From positions 16,120,001-16,184,000 of the forward strand of contig OX579635.1 of the NCBI GenBank assembly GCA_951230915.1: 64,000 bases of DNA, given 5' to 3'. A program made the position numbers and the translations under genes. The stretch comes from Antitrichia curtipendula. Its lineage: Eukaryota > Streptophyta > Bryopsida > Hypnales > Leucodontaceae. This document shows, one piece after another, positions 47,001-58,249 of this stretch (the stretch's first letter is position 1; each line of letters starts with the position of its first letter). Below the pieces are notes generated by a model. That model did no database searches and was not told the DNA's origin. It saw only the letters and a list, made by a program, of their open reading frames with translations.

Positions 47001-47610
47001 TTACAAGAGCCAGGGGTGGCTGTCTACCCCCTTCTGAAACGGCCGGTGGAAGTCACTTGGGCCAGTGAGGAGGAATGTACTGTACCAGTCATGAGGTATT
47101 TATAACAATCAGGAGGATCAGACTACCTTTACTTTTTTCCAGTATTTGGATTCATGATTCTTAAGGTTTGGAATGCCCTGTATTGCCTTGTTATTACAAT
47201 GATTTGTCCAATTTGTGCATGTTACAAGATGAACTTACAATTTTTTCCACAAGGGAGGAATATATTACTAGTAAATTGGAAGATTCTTCCACTTGACCAC
47301 GTAACATACTAGAGTGGGTTGGAGCACCATCCTTTTGAGATGCAGCCGTGCGGTAACATCAATTGTGTGGCTACATAAGAACAATGTGAATCATTAATTG
47401 GGTGGTTAGACACATATTGGAACCAAAAAGAGGTCTTTGTGGCATAAATGGCATGTTGTAGATGGTAAGAACTCTTGGTCCCTTCCTTTGGAGAACAAAT
47501 GAATGAAATTCTTCATCTAATTTTCTTTTGGGAAGTTGATTGAATTGAAGTTGCTTGGATGGTGTTTGAAATTGCCTCATTGAGGTATTTCTGCCTTCAC
47601 TACAAATGTT
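47001..47610. other. Intergenic, no gene seen
   Basis: Ordinary AT-rich sequence after the 3' region of the DUF2358 gene. Confidence 0.4.
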
Positions 47611-47614
47611 AGAA

Positions 47615-47870
47615 GATGCCTTTCTAGTTCAACCTCCTTGAATCAATTAACACCACTTTTAAGTATTTGCTTGTGTAGACCATAAGGTCAAATATTTATA
47701 TTTGATAGACATATGTAAAGATTTGGATAGTGCTAAAAAAATCTGGACTTCACAATTTTCCAATTAGCCCAATAATGAAGAATGAATTGCATTTATTCTT
47801 TTGTTTTGCATTGTCAAATACAAGTTGTTCCTCTTTTTCTTTGGATTCCTTTCATCATTGACTTCTATGG
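47615..47870 (-). pseudogene. Relic of a starch synthase IV exon and intron
   Basis: This stretch aligns with 58555-58835, i.e. the penultimate coding exon of the SS4 gene plus its following intron. Shared blocks are 'cttgaatcaa.taacacca', 'gatttggatagtgctaaaaaaatctgga', 'tttgcattgtcaaatacaa' and 'ggattcctttcatcattgac'. The splice borders and the reading frame are damaged. No further SS4 exons were seen beside it, so it is a fragment, not a full pseudogene. Confidence 0.7.
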
Positions 47871-49900
47871 AATATAGTATAATTTCTATAAAGTATACTT
47901 CTATAAGCCAATTGTACATCTTCAATGTGTTTAATATAAGCCAAAAATGCATTGAAGATGTACAAAATAAATAATAAAAGAAAGCAACTTTCATTGAATT
48001 TGGAAACCAAATGTTGCTATAGTGAATGTGACTTTTAGTTGTAATAAAAGTTGAAAGTACTAGGTTAAAAAAAAAAATCTTCAAATGTCATTAATCTTTA
48101 TAAAGTGTAGTATCTATTCATTCACTAATTGTTCTAATCATGCAATTTTGTTTGTTGTTGGTACAATAGATCTTCACAAAATTTGGAATGAATGCATGTA
48201 GGTAAAGATTACATTTATGATTCATAAGCTAATCAATACAATACAATCAGTGATTTAATAGACACTATACTAAAGAAATCTTCAAATGTCATTAATGCCC
48301 AAGCTCGGGGAGGGCACTTAGTGTATCTATAGTATACCACGTGCGGCTAAATTATCTTTTGACCTCCTATTTACTTTTTTAATAAACTATAATTTTAGCT
48401 TACAATTTTGAGCATTGTTTAATCAAGACTATAAGATTCTATTGCCAAAATCTTCAATCCAAATAATATATGAAATGATTTCTAGAGAAGGTTGAAGAAT
48501 GAACTAAAATGACATGTTTTTCAACTCAAGTATTTATAGAGAATACATTTAGACAACCATTGCATCAATATTCAAGAAATATAAACTTTCAATAGAGACT
48601 CATTTTTGAGAATTTTTTGTGTATTTTTTAAACAATTTTTTCTTATTTAATATAGAGGTGTGAAAGTTATTTTCAGCTTTATAGTGTATCTTTTTACTTC
48701 AAAAATTTGTATCTAATTATATTTTATGTATAAAATTATCAATAATTCATAACATAAACTTTCAAAGTAGGAAAATCTACGCATATTTTTATTTTATTTT
48801 ATTTTATTCAAATTTGAAGAAGTAAATAGAGGGTCCAAAATCCTCACCGCACGTGAGTTGTATACATGTATAGAGTGACCTCCTCAAGAATGTCAAGAGC
48901 AATCAAAATGATATTTTGTCATCAATGTATAGATTTGTTGTGAATTTTTGAAGTAGGCTATCCATTATGGCCCCAAAGATTCTCTAGATTACTTCTTAAC
49001 CAATAAAAAGTGTCAACCTATAGTGATCATCTTACTCACTTAAAGCAATTATAGTCTTTTCTAATGTGGAAGCCTAAAAAGAGTCACTTCCTATCAAATG
49101 AATTTATACTTAAAAGATGAAAGTTTCCTAATGAGGTTACTAATCACTCCATTATTGTCACCTAAGACATTGATTATGGTCCAAATCTCATTTATTGGGA
49201 ATTCTTTTATAATGGAGTCATTCCCCAGGTGTACGTCATGGATCTTTTTACTACAATGGGTTGTTCTACTTTAAACAACAACTATAGTTTTTTTTGCATT
49301 TTGTTCATATACTAACTTGAGTGTCACCATGCTTGAATTGAATATACCTATCAACTGTTCAAAAATTGGGTTGTATGGACTAATACCATTGGATATCCCA
49401 ATTTTGTATGCATTTCCAAAAGCTGAAACTCATAACTAGAGGGTAAGTATACTTTAAATTGCACACTTCCTAAAATCATACACTACAGATTCTTGTCTAA
49501 AATGTACTCCCACTATTCATGAGAGTCTATGATTGCTTTTAGGGTCACCTATTTTTCAGCACTTTGAAAATTCGTAGTTTATTTACATGATGTTGCAAAA
49601 AATGCATTCTAAAATAATCTACAATCCCCTTTTCACTACCAACAAGACCCCCCCAAAAAAAAAAATTCCAATATAATAATGGGAACCATGCTGAATTGCT
49701 TATTTGTATAATTTTAGGTGTAGTTACCTTACATTGATTTCTACAAGACATTCCTAATTTTATTGACACCTTTGTCTCTTTTGTCTCTTTGTTCAAGTAC
49801 ATTCTTAAACCAGTAACCTGAAGCTCATTGATACCCTTTGAAAATGAATATCGTCACCCGTCCGGTATCTCCAAAACCCAACCCACGCCCTGGCCCCAGT
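47871..49900. other. AT-rich, no gene seen
   Basis: No coding sequence. 'atcttcaaatgtcattaat' occurs at about 48077 and 48279, a short direct repeat about 200 bp apart. Confidence 0.45.
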
Positions 49901-51683
49901 TGTGCTGCCCGTTCCCGTTAGGGTTTTCGCGCGGATTTCTCCACGTTCTCGTTCTTCAGGGGTTTTGGGGCGCTTTCTTTGGTCTGTAGTAGCGCCCAGG
50001 GGCTGCTCCGATCACCATCTCCCGCTGGCAATCTCCGCGAGATTGATTCAGGTATGGCAACCTCGGTTCTAATTTCGTCTTTCTGATAGCCTTTCGTCGC
50101 TTTGGGTCTCTTTCGAATGCAGAATTGCAGAGTTTGTCATGGAAATGGGGTTCACATGTGTGTACTGGTAATCTCTCTTCGCAGTAATGTGAAGTGTTGC
50201 AGCCTCTCGAAGGAGATCAAGACTATCCTGCGGGGAGTGTGGTGCCGTGGTTGAGGATCAACGGCTTGGAGTTGGGGTGCTTCGTCGTCTTCTGGTTGCT
50301 CCAGGTACCGAATCTCAACGCTTTTCTAAACCCAAATTGGTTGTGTAGGAGGCAATTTGAGATTGAAACAATGCAAACTTGTAAGCTTCTACTTGTCTTT
50401 TCTCTTCGAGTCACACTCTGGTTGTCATTTGGGGGCTGTTCTGGAGAGATCGAAGTTTTGTCATGAAGTATTACACCTTGAAGTAGATTGGAGTGCAGCA
50501 CTTCAGTGAAGTGTGCTGCAAAACCCTACTTTTCTTGAACACAGCTTGGTCTCTGAATCTCTTCTCCCACCTGTAAATTTTGCCTGCAATGTCGTCTCTA
50601 TATCGTCTGCAATGCTTGCGTATTTCTTTATTCGGTTTTTGACTGTTTTTATGGTTAATAATTATCTAAAACATCAAAAGAGACTGACTCCCATAATCAC
50701 TGAGCACATGATGGGCGACTGAAAAAGTCCATTTTAACAATTATGACGACATGGCAGGATGGAATTATTGAACCCTAAGCTCACAGCAATAATATCGATC
50801 TTTACGCAAGAATTAGAGTAGAATGCGTACAAGTAAGTACATACGAGATCCGGCAGTGAGCGAAGGGGCACCGAAGCAGAAACGAAACGGGCAGGGAAAA
50901 AAGAACAAACCCTAACTCCCCTCAACAGCGGCTTAACTGCGGCTAATTTCCTTGCTCTGTGCGGGCGCAAAGAAAGTTTGGTATCTAACGTTTGTGAACT
51001 CTTGCAGCTGGTGCGGTTAACGAAGTCTTGCTACTGGTGCGGTGCGGGCGAAGCCGTACACAGTCGATTAAATTTTTCCTTCTTGTAGACGGTGGCTTTG
51101 ATTGAGCGAATTCAACGCAAGTGTGGAATCTTGTGGTGCAAGACCTTGTCATGTATCTGACTTCGCAAATTGGCGGATGGTTTTACGCTAGAGTGAGGTA
51201 AGGTCCTCTTATGGGAAAATTATCTGCAGAGTTCAAGAGCAGCATGACAAATGCTCTGCGATGGGTTTATTCATGTTATTTTTGAATGTTTTTTCAGACT
51301 TTGAAGGATTGTGAATGTGTTGGGTTACAAGTAGGACAAGTCGGGATGGTTGAATCCGATTTTTTGGAGAGTGTACGATTCTGTAGAAGAATTGAAATCA
51401 CCATCCATATGCGTTCTCTGTTTGTTTGTATGCTGTTCACTAGGAATATGTATGCGTATGTAAGACCGAGGATTTGAAGAGCGTGATTGGGCGTAGAGTA
51501 GCACTAAGAGGTTTGGCTTGCTGTTATGGCAATGGGAATTGTTTACACCACATCACATTGTTTGCCCTTGTTTCTGTCCCTAAACCCTAAACCCTAATCT
51601 TCTGTCGCTCTCGTTTGTGTAGAACGACGCGAAAGTGGCCTGTAGGGACACAATTTTAAAAATTCAGGGTCGTGGAGAGCATT
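49900..51683 (+). promoter_or_regulatory. Possible spliced leader region of the IMP1 gene
   Basis: GC-richer than its surroundings. Two stretches look like exons without coding potential: one from about 49920 ending at donor CAG|GTATGG (50051), and 50185-50304 between TTCGCAG and CAG|GTACCG. The second also has an open frame (QPLEGDQDYPAGSVVPWL) of no known family. A GTTAGGGTTT on the minus strand near 50915 could mark a divergent promoter instead. Confidence 0.3.
51581..51597 (+). promoter_or_regulatory. Telobox-like TAAACCCTAAACCCTAA
   Basis: A double AAACCCTAA motif about 85 bp upstream of the IMP1 ATG. Telobox motifs (AAACCCTAA) are common in plant promoters and leaders of growth-related and organelle-biogenesis genes. 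Position and sequence only. Confidence 0.55.
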
Positions 51684-53201
51684 ATGTCGTGGAGGGCTCT
51701 TCTGCAGGAGGCTTTCGAGAGGTCCGTTGTGTTTACGCAGTTCATCTGCTTCTTGAACGTCTTCTCCAACCATGTTGCCGAAGTGCATCAGGTATTAGAC
51801 TCACAAATGGATGTTGTACGTTCCTCAGCAATATATCGACAGATTTATCTGATGCACCGAGTAAAGATTTTTTTGAAAATTTCACTAATTTCAAAGGATG
51901 GAATCCAAATGACATGTTGTCACTTCTCTTGATTGAATGAAAGTAGCTTAATTTCTTCAATTGGATTGGAAAGACCTTCTCTGTGCATCTGTGATTGACT
52001 CAAATTCTAAAGGTTAAGTTCGTGTGATTGACAGTGTCTAGGGCCAAGCATGCTACCAACCTTCAATGTTTCTGGGGACATATTGCTGCTGGAGCATCTA
52101 TCCTCGAAGTTTGAGAAGATTAAGCCGGGCGATGTGGTCATGGCCCGATCCCCAGCAAACCCACGGCTCGTGGTCTGTAAGCGAGTTCTTGGATTAGAAG
52201 GGGATACTGTCACTGTCCTTCCCACTTCTAGTAGAGGTCATATTCGTCAAGCTATGGTAACATTCGTCTCCTTAATCATGTCCTCATTCTGTGGATGTCT
52301 TTCCCGTGTTAGATCGTTGAAACAAATATTTTTTTTACCCAGCCAATTTAGACGTCACAGCTCTAGGAATGCAGTTCTGATCAGGATGTTTGCTTGGATT
52401 GTGTTTCGCTTCAGAGTGTTCCTGGAAGGAATCACCATGCCCTTAATCACTTTTAATGAAAAATCGACGAAAGAACCCGCGCATTAGATGGACATATGTT
52501 ACTCGGATGTTAGTACCCTTGGCGTAAATTTGCTATTATACTGACAACTACTACGTTAACATTAAACTTGACGCTATCTTAATACTCTATTGGATTAAAT
52601 TAATTCACCATTTATAAATTTGTGAATTTAATAGGGTATCTTTTGAGATGTACTGTGTTCCTTGGTACCTCTCTCTTTGGTTTTGGTTTTCGAGTCTGTC
52701 ATGCAGGTTCTCTTTCCTAGTTGCTTTTGAAGACGTGCTTAAAATATTGTTATTTTGATTTCCTTGAATGCAGGTGCCCAAGGGGCATGTGTGGTTGCAA
52801 GGTGACAATTCTTACAATTCTACCGACTCAAGGCATTATGGTCCAGTGCCGTATGCCCTAATCCAAGGCAAAGTCTTTTACAGGGTAAGCACCTCCTTAC
52901 AGACGCATTGCACTATTTTTCTCACATGAGTAAGTATTGCAAGTGAGCTTTTGAATGTTTTTTATTTCATTTTTAAATTTGAACCTGTTCGAGACTTCCT
53001 ACCTTACTTCGCACACTTGCAAGCTTGACTAAATTACATTTTGCTCTTGAAATTTTCTTCCTGTATTGAGCAAACAGATTGGGAAGTTGTCCTAATCTGC
53101 GATGCCCAGCTGTATACTGAGTGTTATTTACATATATGCGATTTGTGTTGCAGATATGGCCGCCAGAGGGATGGGGTCCTGTCCTGAATCAGCCTCCCTA
53201 G
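51684..53201 (+). CDS. IMP1: Mitochondrial inner membrane protease subunit 1
   Basis: Four exons, 51684-51791, 52035-52256, 52774-52884 and 53154-53201, all phase 0, giving 162 codons plus TAG, the usual length of IMP1. The protein is a type I signal-peptidase-family serine protease (S26) of the inner membrane that removes sorting sequences on the intermembrane-space side. The catalytic Ser is in GPSMLPT (exon 2 start) and the catalytic Lys in [12 protein letters not shown]. The conserved box [20 protein letters not shown] is in exon 3. The single N-terminal membrane segment is around residues 14-28 ([15 protein letters not shown]). It ends [10 protein letters not shown]. All key residues are present. 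Confidence 0.95.
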
Positions 53202-53412
53202 CGTGTTCAGTCTAGTCGGGAGCAGCTCTAGTAAAAAATCTTCTTGCATCATTCTACAGAGAAAAACTTGGCAATTAGCTTCTGAAGATTTCAGGACTAT
53301 TGATTTTCCCATTTGTTTTGGCCTTGCCATTAGTTTTGGTTTCTTTCTGTACAGTGAGGTTACAATTAAAAGGGAATTCTGGAATGTCATCTTTCCATTT
53401 CAATTGCAATTC

Positions 53413-53490
53413 TGGACCAGGTGGTGGCGGTGGATTGGTTGGTTGTTCCGGCAGTTCGTTCGACAGTGCGCAAGCAAGCAAGCTGAGATT
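53413..53490 (+). repeat. Repeat shared with 46925-47000
   Basis: 'ctggaccaggtggtggcggtggattggttggttgttccggcagttcgttcg...' begins about 210 bp after the IMP1 stop. See the partner copy downstream of the DUF2358 gene. Confidence 0.75.
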
Positions 53491-53785
53491 TTTTTGATGA
53501 TCAACTTTTTGGATTTGACATGTGAAAAGAGGATTGAAAGACTCCAAATCATTTACACAAATTTTACACCCTCATGAACAAACATTCTAATCTTTCAATT
53601 CATAAATGATATTGTTGTGTTTTCTTTTCCCATGGGAGATCTCTACCATGTTTATTTTGAATTTGTATGGATACAATTCCCAAAACTTAACAAAGTGTTC
53701 AATGTTAAATATAGAGCAAATTCCAAGAAGCTCAAAGAAAGCCTTGGGCATTTAGGGGATAAGCTCAATTTGACAATGTCAAATA

Positions 53786-54302
53786 CTACCTCTGTCCCAA
53801 AATGATCTATTTGTTGGACAAAATATTTTGGATTAAGGCTAAAAATAACATTTTAAAGATGTGTTTTGCATTGTAAGTAGAGTTTGGTGCATTCTTAGTG
53901 TCCAAGAAACTTTGAGCTTCAAAGCCCTTTTCAAAGTGTAGTTTTGGAGTATTGAAAAGTAGAATTTTAGAAACATTTTCATAGAGTACATTTTCAAAGT
54001 GGACATTTAATTGTAGAGTGTGAGGTTTTCATTTTATAGGCATTTAGTATGTGCCTAAGATTATGTTTGGACTTCTATTTTGTCTCCCAATGTTTCATCT
54101 CTATCACTTGAAAAATACTCAAAGAGATGCAAAAAATTAGAACAAACAATGTTGATTGATTCCTCTCAAAATTGTTTTGCTAGTTCCTAAAAGCAATCAA
54201 AAGCCATACTTGACCTATTCCAACATTACAAAGTGCAACAAGAAGATCATTTTATGACAAAATATTAAGGCCAACAAGAAGATCATTATGGAATGGAGGG
54301 AG
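53786..54302. mobile_element. 517-bp Stowaway-type MITE
   Basis: Starts CTACCTCTGTCCCAAAATG and ends as the complement of CTCCCTCCATTCCATAATG, the Stowaway terminal consensus (CTCCCTCCGTCCC), with TA on both sides (53784-53785 and 54303-54304). 'aaggccaacaagaagatcatt' and 'gcaacaagaagatcatttta' recur near the right end. Confidence 0.85.
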
Positions 54303-54558
54303 TACTAAGATAGGGGATTGTTAAAGCAACCCTTTAAGAGCTAATTGCATTTTCATGGAAGCTAAACTTGTTGAAACAATTTGCAGTAAATTTTACTAGG
54401 GAGAAAAATGGAATTGGCATCTAATCCAAGTTATTTCATATTTTTTGGACCTTCGTGGAATTAGTTACAAATTTTTGAAGTTGAAAAGCAATGGTTTCTA
54501 AAAGCGACCTCCTCCTGAAATGTCCAAGTAACGTTGGTACATTGAAGAAAGTAAGATG

Positions 54559-54807
54559 CACTACTAGAATTGCCTACCCTAATTTGCACGTTTCTGTTGA
54601 TTCGGCAATTTTTAAAATTTTCTCTGTTGGTTTGGCAAACAATCAACACGTTTTTGCTGTCCAAACCAACTGAAAGTTGTTAATTCATGTCCGAATCAAC
54701 TGAAAAATGTTGATTGATGTCCGAATCAAGCTTTCCAAACCCACTCCCTAATCAACTCAAAACAATTGATTTTTCAATGGGTTAAGACACGCTTTTTTCT
54801 ACTAGTG
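54559..54807. mobile_element. 249-bp CACTA MITE with ATG target duplication
   Basis: Starts CACTACTAGAATTGCC and ends as the complement of CACTAGTAGAAAAAAGC, flanked by ATG at 54556-54558 and 54808-54810. Internal 'gtccgaatcaactgaaa' units are repeated three times. Confidence 0.85.
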
Positions 54808-54810
54808 ATG

Positions 54811-55600
54811 TACCTCTGTGTTAGAGGTCACTTTTAGAGACAAGTTACTTTTATAGAATTACAAACCCCTACCTTATACAAGTTTATACAAGTAACAAAT
54901 GAAATATTGATATTTTAGTATAAAAAAAATATGTTATTCAGTATGCTAATTTTTTTGTAGAGTTTTTGGTAAAAACATAATTTAAATGTGTTCAATGAGA
55001 ACTATTCAAAGAAAAGAAAATACATGCAATGTTCAAATAATATGAGATTTCAACCCAAAGTGGAATTTAGAATGAAAACTAGTCAATTGTTTGGATTTCA
55101 CAAATAAGAACAAATTCAAAACTCAAAATTCAAACAATCATATAATGCTGTATAATGAATTATATAAATGGATTTCAACATACATGGATATATGCATGCA
55201 CAACACACATGCCAAAATTATATAATTTGATCTAAAGAGAGTTTCATAATTTGGCTAACTCAGTCTTGTAGAGACAGCCCAAAGTGGTAATTTCTCCAGT
55301 GAGCTCTAGTATTAATAGATCAACTGGTCGACTCCCAAAATAATTTCTCTGGACAATGAGCCGTCTATAGCCATCTCAAATACAACAAAAAAGAGGTGAA
55401 CTCCTACAAACTAGAGTCCATTGCTCTTTAACTTACTATTCTTTAGAGCAGTATAACATGCTACGATTGAAGAACACATTGACTCCAACAAAAAGAGCCC
55501 CAAGGGTCAAAGCGGCAACGAGGCGGACAATATTGCGCTTCAATCGGATTCCATTTGGGAATTTTTGTAGGCGCTGACTGAAAATGTGAATTGAATTTGC
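54811..55600. other. AT-rich, no gene seen
   Basis: No coding sequence; 3' flank of the small minus-strand gene at its right end. Confidence 0.4.
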
Positions 55601-56245
55601 CTAACTTGTTTTGGAACCCATCTCCTCCTCAAGGTCCTTCAATTTGACCAACTCCCCAGCCTCCCACGTCAGCCAGGGATCCCTCAGTTTAGGCACCACT
55701 GCAGCTCCATCGCACGGCAGGTTGATAAATTCAACGTTGTCCATTGCAACCTCCACCAAGTCTGAACACAGGCTGACGAATTCAAAGTCCACTTCATCAG
55801 GCTGAGAGTTTTGGGAAGAGGATTTAGACGACAGGGGATTGATGCTAGAGTCCCATGTGCATGGCAGTTCCTCTTCCCTGGTAGAAGACGAGGCATTGGA
55901 CTCATAGTATACCATTTGGTTTTCATAAGACTTGCGTACAATCAAGTTGCTCTCGAGGGTTTCAATTCCATAATGGCAGGTTCAGTTTTCGAGGTAGATT
56001 TGTCACCATCCCATTGGAGAGTCAGAGAAAGTCAGAGAAGGATTATAACTGATAATTCATCCCCTCTTTCTACACCCTCCGATTTGCAAACAATCCACAT
56101 ATAGATGTCTCTGATGAAGTTCAAGACTTGCCATTATGTCTGGTAATGCTCGAGAGCCGGGAGGCTCAAGAGCATTACCTAGTCTATAGTAGGAATAGAA
56201 ATGAGGTCCCGAAATAGCAATGGGGAGCTCTTGGGCGGGTGCCAT
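55601..56245 (-). CDS. Small protein of unknown family, copy 1
   Basis: Inferred two-exon minus gene. Exon 1 starts at ATG 56245 (MAPAQELPIAISGPHFYSYY) and ends near a donor at about 56178 (AGACTAG|GTAATG). Exon 2 covers about 55985-55601 and carries RKSYENQMVYYESN, a Ser-rich linker, EVDFEFVSLCSDL, and ends with LVKLKDLEEEMGSKTS. The exon-2 acceptor is not fixed. A second copy at 57.1-57.5 kb has the same two parts joined without the intervening sequence, which supports the structure. No domain is recognised; the protein is acidic and probably disordered outside the short conserved blocks. Confidence 0.5.
56142..56179. repeat. 17-bp inverted repeat hairpin at the intron border
   Basis: GGTAATGCTCGAGAGCC and GGCTCAAGAGCATTACC pair with two mismatches around a 4-base loop. 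The hairpin starts at the inferred donor of the small gene's intron and is absent from copy 2. Confidence 0.7.
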
Positions 56246-56259
56246 TGCAAATAAGAAAG

Positions 56260-57059
56260 TACAGTAATGATAGATGGGGAGGTGGCACTACGTTATGATA
56301 AAGTTAGGCTACTGAAATGGAGGAGGTCAGGGTAAGGGCTAGAAACAAAGTGCGCCAAGTAAAGGGAATAACATCATCAGAAGTAATGTATAAAAGTGAA
56401 GCCCAGAGACTCTTACAGTATGTAGCTGTGGGGGAAGAAGGGGGGTTCCAGATTGTAGCGTGAAGTGCGAGTTCTTGGCTAGGTGGTGGACTGCTTAACT
56501 TTGGGCGTCCGGCGTGGCCATTGCCTCATGTCGATCGTGCGAGCATGCTGCGGCTTCATGAATCATGTATTGTATGATTATATCCCCAGCTAGCTACACT
56601 GCTTTGAATTTCTCAATGCAACTCACGTGCACACTTTCACGATACGTGTATCTATCGCCTCATCAACTGCTTCATTCAACCCCTCTACAATGGAGAACTG
56701 GACGTACAAGAGAAAACCATCCACATGCTTACCAGCCTTACCCATGTTGCATGGGAAATTGGGTTAAATTGGCATATCAATTCCAGAAACTTGGCACTTT
56801 TTAAGTTTACACTGGACGTTCTGAAATCTATACCAATTTATCCTAGACTTTAGAGCTTTGTGCAGATGAATCACAATATTTGGCTCACTGAATCGTGCCA
56901 CTCTACAGAACAACATCACTCAGGATATTAGCAAACTGAAGACTGCAATTGAAATCAGATATGAAATGCACAAAACCACAATTAATTAACCACAGTTAGT
57001 ACTACACTTCGGAATGATCCATCTGGGAATTAGGAGCTGCCTGAAAGGAATCATCCGCA
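56260..57059. other. Intergenic between the two copies
   Basis: Upstream flank of copy 1, including 'aaagtgaagcccagagactc' that matches 57845-57870, then sequence unique to this side. No gene seen. Confidence 0.4.
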
Positions 57060-57084
57060 TTGTTCAAGAACCCAGTTCCTCCTC

Positions 57085-57484
57085 AAGGTCCTTCAATTAA
57101 TTCGACCAACTCCCCAACCTACCATGTCAGCCAGGGACCATCAATTTAGGCAACACTACAACTCCATCGCACGACAGGTTGATGAATTCAAAGTCGTCCA
57201 CTACAATCTCTCCCAAGTCTGGAAACGGGTTGATGAATTCAAAGTCCACTTCATCAAGCTGAGAGTTTAGAGAAGAGGATTCAGATGATAATTTCCAAAT
57301 GGAGTCCCATGGCATTCCTCCCCCATGGAAGACTGTAATTCATTGTCATAACTTTACGCCATTTGGTTTCCATAAGACTTGCAGCGTGAGTTCTTCTCCA
57401 GGGCTGCAGGGCTAGGCCCGCAGTAAGAACAGAAATGTGTTCCCCAAATATTAATGGGGAGCTCTTGGGCGGGGGCCATTGCAT
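57085..57484 (-). pseudogene. Small protein of unknown family, copy 2 (broken)
   Basis: Starts at ATG 57484 with MAPAQELPINIWGTHFCSYC and runs without an intron into a CKSYGNQMA segment, where a stop follows. A shifted frame then continues (QLDEVDFEFINPFPDLGEI, VLPKL), with another 1-nt difference and a short AATTAATT insertion near the end relative to copy 1. It is a frameshifted paralogue about 1.2 kb away in the same orientation. Confidence 0.6.
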
Positions 57485-57620
57485 GTAAGAAAGTACAGTG
57501 ACGATAGACGGGATGGCGGCAGTATGTTACGCTACAGCTAGGCCACTAGATCAGAGGAGGCCGGAGAAGCTAAATGCATCAACTTTAAGGGAAGAATCGA
57601 ACATCATCAGAACTAACATA

Positions 57621-57842
57621 ACCCTTAAACGTCGAGGCGGACGTTTTGCGACCGATGAATGACAACAAATTTCATGTGTAGGACAAAAGTGCAAATATTC
57701 ATCCTCCAAATTTTGTGGGAAAAGGGAAGATCATCTACGATAGTTTGACTTCCAATGAGTGCTTTTGCATTATTTTAATCCAACAATTCACACGGTGTCA
57801 AAACAGATGATTTTCACGGTTATGAGCCCATCATTTAAGGGT
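57621..57842. mobile_element. 222-bp MITE in the flank of copy 2
   Basis: Ends ACCCTTAAAC and the complement of ACCCTTAAATG, flanked by TA (57619-57620 and 57843-57844). The flank of copy 1 ('gaagtaatgtataaaagtgaagccc') is the empty site, so insertion followed the duplication. Confidence 0.7.
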
Positions 57843-57847
57843 TAAAG

Positions 57848-58249
57848 TGAAGCCCTTACTCTGTTGTGGGGGAGGAAGGAAGGTTCCAGATGGCGATGGA
57901 GCTCGCACTTCATTGGTTCCAAATGCCATTGGCCCAGTGACGTGCAGATGTCTGTCCAATGTCTGTTGTTCTTATGAAGAAGGGGGGCGATCCAGATCCG
58001 GGGGATTCATCACCCGGCCGGTTGGTGGGCATAACTTGGGGCGAAAACTGAACACCTGGTCGGTGATACCCTCCCGTGTCCAAATTCTGCCTTTTACACA
58101 CTGAAATCCATGGTGCGAGGCATTAGCACGGCCTTAGGCTGTCAGCGTCATTTCTGCCACGGCCACAGGCCCCGGCGTTTCAGGGGTAAGTGTCTTCAAA
58201 CTACTCTTTATAAATAATTGACGGTGGGAATGCTTTTAAGGCCGGAAAA
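57848..58249. other. Intergenic and 3' flank of SS4
   Basis: The first part is the duplicated 5' flank of the small gene; the rest is the presumed 3' untranslated region of SS4. No gene seen. Confidence 0.4.

Noticed and set aside
51581..51597. Interstitial telomere array
   Set aside because: Only two repeat units next to a gene start; a promoter telobox is the simpler reading.
57847..58104. Cys/Arg-rich 85-codon plus frame
   Set aside because: Falls in the duplicated flank of the small unknown gene; no start context or family, and the matching region near copy 1 is not open.
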